The notes beneath the pieces are model-generated. The model had not been told where the DNA came from. It was given only the letters and a program-made list of their open reading frames with translations, and did not search any database. Of a stretch of DNA of 11,490 nt, positions 4,678 through 9,450 are shown piece after piece. The stretch is from Bacteroidales bacterium UBA6366 (lineage in GTDB: Bacteria > Bacteroidota > Bacteroidia > Bacteroidales > UBA932): positions 1 to 11,490 of the forward strand of contig DJRG01000005.1 of the NCBI GenBank assembly GCA_002438845.1, in the 5' to 3' direction. The position numbers and the translations under genes are program-made. How positions within the stretch are numbered: position 1 is the first letter of the stretch; every line of letters begins with the position of its first letter.

Positions 4678-6705
4678 ATGACACATACTTTTAAGAAAGC
4701 TATGGCATTGGTGGCTGCACTCCTAACATGGAGTGTGGCCTCTTTTGCTCAGGCACCTGAGGCAACCGCTAAGTGGTCAGTCTCTAGCAAGCAGATTACC
4801 AATGATGTCTTTGAACTGACGTTCACGGCAAGCATCGAAGATGGCTGGCACATCTACACAATTGATCATGAGTATAATCCTATTGTCATTGACTTTACGC
4901 CCGCTCCTGAATATTCCTTGGATGGTACTTTGGTTCAAGTGACAGAGCCTTCCGATTATAAAGGAGAAAAAGTGTTCTTTGATTTCGTAAAGCTTACTCA
5001 AAAGGTTAAGTTAATATCCTCGGAGGCAACAGTTTCCGGTGAAGTCTCATGGAGTGGATGCAACAACCAGTTCTGCGCTGCTCCTGAATCATGGGCGTTT
5101 TCCGTGCCGCTAAAGCAGGAGGCTTCTGCAGTGGCAGAGGTTGCCAAAGAGGTTGACAAGCCGTCTGAGACAATCGCCCCTGATGAGACCAAGAGCGAAG
5201 GTTCACTTTGGGCTCTGATTATCGAAGCGATTCTTTGGGGCTTTGCCATGCTGATGACTCCGTGCGTGTTCCCGATGGTTCCGATGACGGTGTCGTTCTT
5301 CATGAAGCAGTCCACGACAGCGGCTGAAGGGCGTTTCAAGGCTTTCATCTACGGGCTGTTCATCGTACTTCTTTACACAGTTCCGATCAGTCTGATCATA
5401 GGTTTGACATGGATCATCGGAGGAAACACTGTAACTGCTGACATATTCAATTGGCTTGCCACGCATTGGCTTCCGAACCTGATATTCTTCATCGTCTTCA
5501 TGGTGTTCGCTGCTTCTTTCTTCGGAGCATTTGAGATTGAACTGCCGTCCAGCCTTGCCAACAAGAGTGACGCGAAGTCTGGCACCAAAGGACTTGGGGG
5601 AATATTCTTCATGGCTCTGACCCTCGTGTTGGTGTCATTTTCTTGCACGGGTCCTATTGTCGGAACGGTGCTGATCAAGTCCACGCAGGGGGAGTTTTGG
5701 ACACCGATGGTCACAATGTTAGCGTTCTCTGTAGCCTTCGCCCTTCCGTTCACAATCCTGGCAATGTTCCCGTCACTTCTGAAGAAGATGAAAGGTAAGT
5801 CCGGCTCGTGGCTGAACAGCGTGAAGGTCGTCTTGGGCTTCATCGAGGTGGCACTTGGCTTTAAGTTCCTCAGCGTTGCTGACCAGACATATCACTGGGG
5901 ACTGCTTGACAGGGAGGTCTATCTGGGAATATGGATCGTCACATTCTCACTTCTCGGATTCTACCTTCTAGGTAAGCTACGCTTCAAGAATGACGATCCT
6001 GTGGAGCATGTCTCAGTGCCAAGGCTCGGCCTAGCGATTGCCGTGTTCACATTCGTGGTCTATATGATTCCGGGAATGTGGGGTGCTCCGCTTAAGGCTT
6101 TGTCAGGGTACCTTCCTCCAATGGAGACTCAGGATTTCGTGGTTTATAACTATGCCGATTCACCGGCCAGTCCGGTCGCTTCGACTGGCTCAGCGACCAC
6201 CGAAACGGCTGACCATACCGGCACTTCGACAGGCTCAGTGGCCGGAGCCTCCACTTACGGCCAGAAATACGACCTAAAGATGCCCCTAGGTTTGACTGGT
6301 TACTTCACTCTTGATGAAGGCCTTGCTGCTGCCAAAGCTCAAGGCAAGCCTGTCTTCGTGGACATCACTGGCCATGGCTGCGTCAACTGCCGCGAGATGG
6401 AGCAGCGCGTCTGGAGCGATCCGAGAGTGCTGGATATTCTTAGAAATGAATATGTTCTCGTGGCCCTCTATGTGGATGACAAGAGCAAACTAGAAGAGTC
6501 AGACTGGCTTACAACACCGGAAGGCAAGACCCTGAAAGAGATTGGCCGTGTCAACTCTTACATCGCCCGTACCCGTTTCGGAGTCAACGCCCAACCGAAC
6601 TACGCCCTTTTGGACGCAGACGGCAACCAGCTAGTCCCAGTACGTGGCTACAACCTTTCCATCGAAGGCTTCATAGACTTCCTGAACTCCGGCCTTAAGA
6701 AATAG
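4678..6705 (+). CDS. dsbD: Thiol:disulfide interchange protein DsbD
   Basis: DsbD carries electrons from cytoplasmic thioredoxin across the inner membrane to periplasmic reductases. The 675-residue product has a signal peptide ending near SFAQA, an N-terminal periplasmic immunoglobulin-like domain with a Cys pair (C128, C133) and the family segment DGWHIY, then a membrane domain with several helices and the expected redox cysteines in TPCVFPMVPM (C196) and SCTGPIVGT (C323). A C-terminal thioredoxin domain follows with CVNC (C568-C571) in DITGHGCVNCREMEQ. All six redox cysteines are present, so it should be functional. Residues about 499-523, the linker between the last membrane helix and the thioredoxin domain, are Ser/Thr/Gly/Ala-rich and are encoded by two copies of a dispersed palindromic repeat. 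It lies 37 nt after rny and could share its transcript; no clear separate promoter is seen. Confidence 0.95.
   Translation: MTHTFKKAMALVAALLTWSVASFAQAPEATAKWSVSSKQITNDVFELTFTASIEDGWHIYTIDHEYNPIVIDFTPAPEYSLDGTLVQVTEPSDYKGEKVFFDFVKLTQKVKLISSEATVSGEVSWSGCNNQFCAAPESWAFSVPLKQEASAVAEVAKEVDKPSETIAPDETKSEGSLWALIIEAILWGFAMLMTPCVFPMVPMTVSFFMKQSTTAAEGRFKAFIYGLFIVLLYTVPISLIIGLTWIIGGNTVTADIFNWLATHWLPNLIFFIVFMVFAASFFGAFEIELPSSLANKSDAKSGTKGLGGIFFMALTLVLVSFSCTGPIVGTVLIKSTQGEFWTPMVTMLAFSVAFALPFTILAMFPSLLKKMKGKSGSWLNSVKVVLGFIEVALGFKFLSVADQTYHWGLLDREVYLGIWIVTFSLLGFYLLGKLRFKNDDPVEHVSVPRLGLAIAVFTFVVYMIPGMWGAPLKALSGYLPPMETQDFVVYNYADSPASPVASTGSATTETADHTGTSTGSVAGASTYGQKYDLKMPLGLTGYFTLDEGLAAAKAQGKPVFVDITGHGCVNCREMEQRVWSDPRVLDILRNEYVLVALYVDDKSKLEESDWLTTPEGKTLKEIGRVNSYIARTRFGVNAQPNYALLDADGNQLVPVRGYNLSIEGFIDFLNSGLKK
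6172..6245 (+). repeat. Two TCGAC(A/T)GGCTC palindromic repeats inside dsbD
   Basis: Copy 1: arms GGTCGCT (6174-6180) and AGCGACC (6192-6198) around the core TCGACTGGCTC (6181-6191). Copy 2: arms CCGGCACT (6218-6225) and AGTGGCCGG (6237-6245, one extra G) around TCGACAGGCTC (6226-6236). Bases 6175-6198 are identical, in reverse complement, to 8982-9005 in the intergenic region. The repeats keep the dsbD frame open and encode a flexible linker (ASTGSATTE, then GTSTGSVAG). Confidence 0.85.
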
Positions 6706-6742
6706 TCGTGGCGCTTAATGTCTTGTTATATAATAAGGAATA

Positions 6743-7681
6743 ATGAAAGCAAGAATTTTGTGCCTATATGCCATCGCTACGTACCTTTGTTCTTGTGGAA
6801 CAGCGAAGAATAGCGTAGTCGATCTGTCAAAATATCCCAATAGGGCAGAGATGATTGTAGCGCAGATGCACGACCCTCATTCCAAATATGTTGTGGTGGC
6901 CTGCCACAGAGGCGACTGGCGCAACTATCCGGAAAATTCCATCCCTGCCATAGAGTCCATCATCAGGATGGGGGCAGACATCATGGAACTTGATCTCAAA
7001 CTCACCAAGGATAGTGTGCTGGTTCTTTCCCATGACAAGACGATTGACCGTTGCACGACCGGCAAAGGTCTCGTGAGCGACTACACTTTGGATGAATTAA
7101 AGAAATTCCGCCTGAAACGAGCCCACGGTGTAGCTACCGACTCCTTGCACATTTGTACGCTCCGCGAGGCTTTGGAATGCTGCAAGGATCGCATCTGCGT
7201 GAATGTGGATCAGGGCTATGAATATTATGATTTGGTCCTCGCCCTGACAGAGGAACTTGGAGTAACCGACCAGATCCTAATCAAAGGCAACAAGCCGCTC
7301 GCCGAGGTCAAGGCCAAATTGGCCGCCCACGAGCATAACATGATGTACATGCCGATAGTGAACTTTCAGAAAGGAGGCGCGAAGCTGTTCAATGAATATA
7401 TGAGCACAGGCACCGTGCCTCTTGCCTACGAAATCTGTTGGAACAAGATGACCCCGGAGGTCAAGGACTGTTTCAAGAAGATTCTAGACTCTGGCTCAAA
7501 ACTTTGGATCAACACCATCTGGGGAAGCCTCTGTGGCTATCTTGACGATGACAAGGCCTTCGACAGCGGTGATCCGGCAACGGTTTATGATCAGATCATC
7601 AGCTATGGTGCGTCTCTTATCCAGACAGATCGCCCTGAGCAGTTGCTTGGGTACCTTCGCAGTAGGGGATTGCATGATTAG
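6743..7681 (+). CDS. Glycerophosphodiester phosphodiesterase family lipoprotein
   Basis: GDPD enzymes hydrolyse glycerophosphodiesters from phospholipid breakdown to glycerol-3-phosphate and an alcohol. The 312-residue product starts with a short signal sequence and a lipobox-like LCSC (Cys18), so it is probably a periplasmic or outer-membrane lipoprotein. Catalytic residues are in place: H55-R56 in CHRGDWRNYPENS, E82 and D84 in MELDLKLTKD, and H97 in LSHDKTIDRCTTG. The C-terminal IQTDRPEQLLGYL is the usual final strand and helix of the TIM barrel. An AAGGA at 6735-6739 lies 3 nt from the ATG, one of the few Shine-Dalgarno-like sites in the window. The exact substrate cannot be read from sequence. 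The following MFS transporter remnant suggests the enzyme once stood next to a transporter, possibly for its product. Confidence 0.92.
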   Translation: MKARILCLYAIATYLCSCGTAKNSVVDLSKYPNRAEMIVAQMHDPHSKYVVVACHRGDWRNYPENSIPAIESIIRMGADIMELDLKLTKDSVLVLSHDKTIDRCTTGKGLVSDYTLDELKKFRLKRAHGVATDSLHICTLREALECCKDRICVNVDQGYEYYDLVLALTEELGVTDQILIKGNKPLAEVKAKLAAHEHNMMYMPIVNFQKGGAKLFNEYMSTGTVPLAYEICWNKMTPEVKDCFKKILDSGSKLWINTIWGSLCGYLDDDKAFDSGDPATVYDQIISYGASLIQTDRPEQLLGYLRSRGLHD

Positions 7682-7746
7682 TGTTTGATTGTCATAATAT
7701 TCATGAATAATGGCTTCATTTCTTGATTTTTCAGAGTTAGTGAACC

Positions 7747-7986
7747 ATGAACGGCTCCGGAGCAACCCTTGGCATCTTCGTAGTCGCATCATACCATGCG
7801 GCAGGATTGCAGAACATCGTCTCAGGACTCCTTCTGGACAACAACACCGTTGAGGTTGTGAACAAGCTTGGTGAGACCGTGACGAAACACGATTTTACCT
7901 ACGTAAGCTGGTTCTGGCTCGGTGCCGCAGTGATTTCCTTCCTCCTTCCGATGCTCAACTGGCACCGCAAGCAGCAGGAGATATAA
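7747..7986 (+). pseudogene. C-terminal remnant of an MFS transporter
   Basis: The 79 codons read as the last part of a 12-helix major facilitator superfamily protein: one membrane helix (TLGIFVVASYHAAGLQNIVS), a short hydrophilic loop, a second helix (FTYVSWFWLGAAVISFLLPM) and a short cytoplasmic tail ending NWHRKQQEI. A TGA lies two codons before the ATG (7741-7743), so the frame does not extend upstream, and the 65 nt before it hold no transporter sequence. Full MFS carriers have about 400-450 residues. I infer that a transporter gene next to the phosphodiesterase lost its 5' part by deletion. A real two-helix small membrane protein is the alternative and is less likely. The assignment to MFS rests on pattern recognition, without a search. 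Confidence 0.65.
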
Positions 7987-8072
7987 TCGGATTAGTGTTC
8001 AGGCGGAGTCTTGAGCGATCGCTGTCTGCCAGTCATGATTATTCAAAATACTGTCATATCTGTGCCTAGGGC

Positions 8073-8102
8073 TTGAACTCTCGACAATTTGAGTTAATTT
8101 TG
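8073..8102 (+). promoter_or_regulatory. Bacteroidota-type promoter of the HAD phosphatase
   Basis: TTG (8073-8075), 19 nt, then TAATTTTG (8095-8102) fits the consensus. The ATG at 8110 follows the box after only 7 nt, so the mRNA should start at or within a few bases of the start codon. Confidence 0.75.
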
Positions 8103-8109
8103 CCGTGTT

Positions 8110-8763
8110 ATGAACAACGGACTTATAATTCTAGACTTTGACGGTACCCTTTGTGATACCAGAAAAACCATCGTCAGGACCCTTCAGATGACGATGGAGA
8201 AACTTTGTCTGCCTGTGGCTGATGAATATTCCTGTGCAGCGACAATCGGACTCCCTTTGAGTGAAAGTTTTAAAGCACTTTTCTCATCGTTGACGGATGA
8301 TCAGGCTAAAGAATGTGCCGAGGCTTATAGGGAAATATTCGAGGAGAACAAGAAACTGCTTGTTCCAAAGGTTTTCCCTAATGTCCCTGAGACTTTGAAA
8401 GAACTCCGCGCAAGAGGTTTCGTGCTGACAATCGCCTCCTCCCGCTCCAATCATTCGCTTTTGGATTTTGTCAGGACTTTCGGTTTCGACGAGGAAATAT
8501 CCCTCGTTCTTGGTGCAGATGACGTGAAGAAAGCCAAGCCGGATCCTGAGCCGGTCCTCCTGACCCTGAAGAAGTTGGGTGGTAGCGCATCGAGAACCTT
8601 GGTTGTCGGTGACATGTCTTTTGACATCCTTATGGGCCGCGGTGCCGGTGCCAAAACCTGTGGTGTCACCTATGGCAATTCCACTCGCGAGGAGCTTCAG
8701 ACCTATGGTGCGGACTACATCATTGATGATTTTGCTAATCTATTGGATTTGAATTGGCTATAG
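8110..8763 (+). CDS. HAD-IA family phosphatase (phosphoglycolate phosphatase-like)
   Basis: The 217-residue product has all four HAD motifs: motif I DFDGT (9-13, nucleophile D9 and acid/base D11), motif II in LTIASSRSN (Ser110 or Ser111), motif III lysine K143 in KAKPDPEP, and motif IV GDMSFD (D168, D172). The helical cap between motifs I and II (about 16-90) marks subclass IA, as in phosphoglycolate phosphatase and beta-phosphoglucomutase. No signal peptide is present, so it is a cytoplasmic, magnesium-dependent phosphatase acting on a small phosphorylated metabolite. The true substrate cannot be fixed from sequence. It has its own promoter and a strong terminator and is probably monocistronic. 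Confidence 0.92.
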   Translation: MNNGLIILDFDGTLCDTRKTIVRTLQMTMEKLCLPVADEYSCAATIGLPLSESFKALFSSLTDDQAKECAEAYREIFEENKKLLVPKVFPNVPETLKELRARGFVLTIASSRSNHSLLDFVRTFGFDEEISLVLGADDVKKAKPDPEPVLLTLKKLGGSASRTLVVGDMSFDILMGRGAGAKTCGVTYGNSTREELQTYGADYIIDDFANLLDLNWL

Positions 8764-8796
8764 TTTAGATTGGGCATTTTTGCCTAAGAGGTCAAC

Positions 8797-8855
8797 AAAA
8801 AAAAAGAAAAACCAAAATTTTGCACGGTGGACCAAAATTTTGGTTTTTATTTTTC
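8797..8855 (+). terminator. Long A/T-rich terminator hairpin downstream of the HAD gene
   Basis: A perfect 16-bp inverted repeat, 8807-8822 with 8833-8848, surrounds a 10-nt loop (8823-8832). It is preceded by an A-rich tract (8797-8805) and followed by ATTTTTCGCT. It begins 34 nt after the HAD stop codon. Its sequence, including the TTTTGCACG entering the loop, the ACCAAAATTT leaving it and the TTTTATTTTT-CGCT flank, matches the minus-strand reading of the element at 489-564. Confidence 0.85.
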
Positions 8856-8877
8856 GCTGCCTTGTGCATGAATAGGT

Positions 8878-9005
8878 AGGTCACTTCGTCACTTCAGCAC
8901 TTCGGCAGGCTCAGTGACCGTCCTAATGGTTCGACAAGCTCACCAACCGGACGGTTACGAGTCCTCCGAGCCATGCTCTTTGGTCGCTGAGCCAGTCGAA
9001 GCGAC
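8878..9005. repeat. Three intergenic copies of the TCGACnnGCTC palindromic repeat
   Basis: Copy A: GGTCACT (8878-8884) and CACT (8898-8901) before core TCGGCAGGCTC (8902-8912), with AGTGACC (8913-8919) after it. Copy B: GGT (8928-8930), core TCGACAAGCTC (8931-8941), ACC (8942-8944). Copy C is in reverse orientation at 8982-9005 and is identical over 24 nt to copy 1 inside dsbD. The core is conserved while the flanking arms differ but stay self-complementary, the mark of a hairpin-forming dispersed repeat. Similar TTCGACAGGCTCAG sequences are, to my knowledge, common in many bacterial genomes. No gene is seen in 8764-9287. Confidence 0.85.
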
Positions 9006-9059
9006 ATGCCAAGAAATTTTTTAGCCCTAAAAACCGCAAAAACCTCAAAAATATTTGGT

Positions 9060-9084
9060 TATATATATATATATATATATATAT
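9060..9084. repeat. (TA)12 dinucleotide microsatellite
   Basis: An uninterrupted TA run of 25 nt lies in the intergenic region about 200 nt upstream of the peptide/lipoprotein operon. Such tracts change length by slippage. It is not between the -33 and -7 boxes of the promoter I recognise, so an effect on expression is unproven. Confidence 0.9.
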
Positions 9085-9089
9085 TAGTC

Positions 9090-9123
9090 CCCGCTTTTTT
9101 TGATACATAACAAAGAAAGCGGG
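9090..9123. repeat. 13-bp hairpin next to the TA tract
   Basis: CCCGCTTTTTTTG (9090-9102) pairs with CAAAGAAAGCGGG (9111-9123), with one G-T pair and the loop ATACATAA. No T-run follows on the plus strand; on the minus strand the TA tract follows. It may be a terminator, a regulatory stem or a palindromic repeat. Confidence 0.55.
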
Positions 9124-9248
9124 CATATACAACAAGCGATCCAAAATTGCGGTTCTGACAGGAACCCTTCGCAAAGTACTGAATTCGAACCCTTTGACGG
9201 ATATGGCTCCACGCCTTGTTCTATCTGCCCTATGATATTTACTATTAA

Positions 9249-9280
9249 TTGACTGGTCCGGAGCCGCTGGCTAATATTTG
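9249..9280 (+). promoter_or_regulatory. Probable promoter of the peptide/lipoprotein operon
   Basis: TTG (9249-9251), 20 nt, then TAATATTTG (9272-9280), which has one extra base compared with TAnnTTTG. ATG 9288 follows after 7 nt, the same distance as at the HAD gene. The longer frame from ATG 9249 would overlap this promoter and is rejected. Confidence 0.55.
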
Positions 9281-9287
9281 TGTTTCT

Positions 9288-9434
9288 ATGAAAAAAGTAA
9301 TTGAAGTTCGTGAGTATGTGAAACCAGAGATAGATGAGGTTGACATCACGGTGTCAACAGTTCTCTGTGAAAGTGGACCGGAAGGAACCGGAACTGGTGA
9401 GACTGGCGGATTGGCACCTGGATGGGGAAATTAA
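9288..9434 (+). CDS. Small Gly-rich peptide gene preceding a surface lipoprotein
   Basis: The 48-residue product begins MKKVIEVREYVKPEIDEVDI, continues through a Val/Thr segment to one Cys (VLCESG) and ends in a Gly/Thr/Glu-rich tail closing with GGLAPGWGN. The length, the KPEI...VDI pattern and the Cys-x-Ser-Gly followed by a Gly-rich tail resemble short, mostly unannotated peptides that I recall upstream of fimbrillin-like genes in Bacteroidales. It has no signal peptide or membrane helix. It lies 16 nt before the lipoprotein gene on the same strand, so the two probably share a transcript. Function unknown: a leader peptide with regulatory effect, a precursor peptide cut before the Gly-rich tail, or a small partner protein are all possible. 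Confidence 0.65.
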   Translation: MKKVIEVREYVKPEIDEVDITVSTVLCESGPEGTGTGETGGLAPGWGN

Positions 9435-9450
9435 ATTGTACGTTAACATC

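Noticed and set aside
8878..9005. CRISPR array
   Set aside because: Repeat copies are in mixed orientation, unequally spaced and have variable arms; no regular spacers and no cas genes.
9249..9287. Longer N-terminus for the small peptide gene
   Set aside because: Would translate through the promoter; the MKK start at 9288 looks like a typical beginning.
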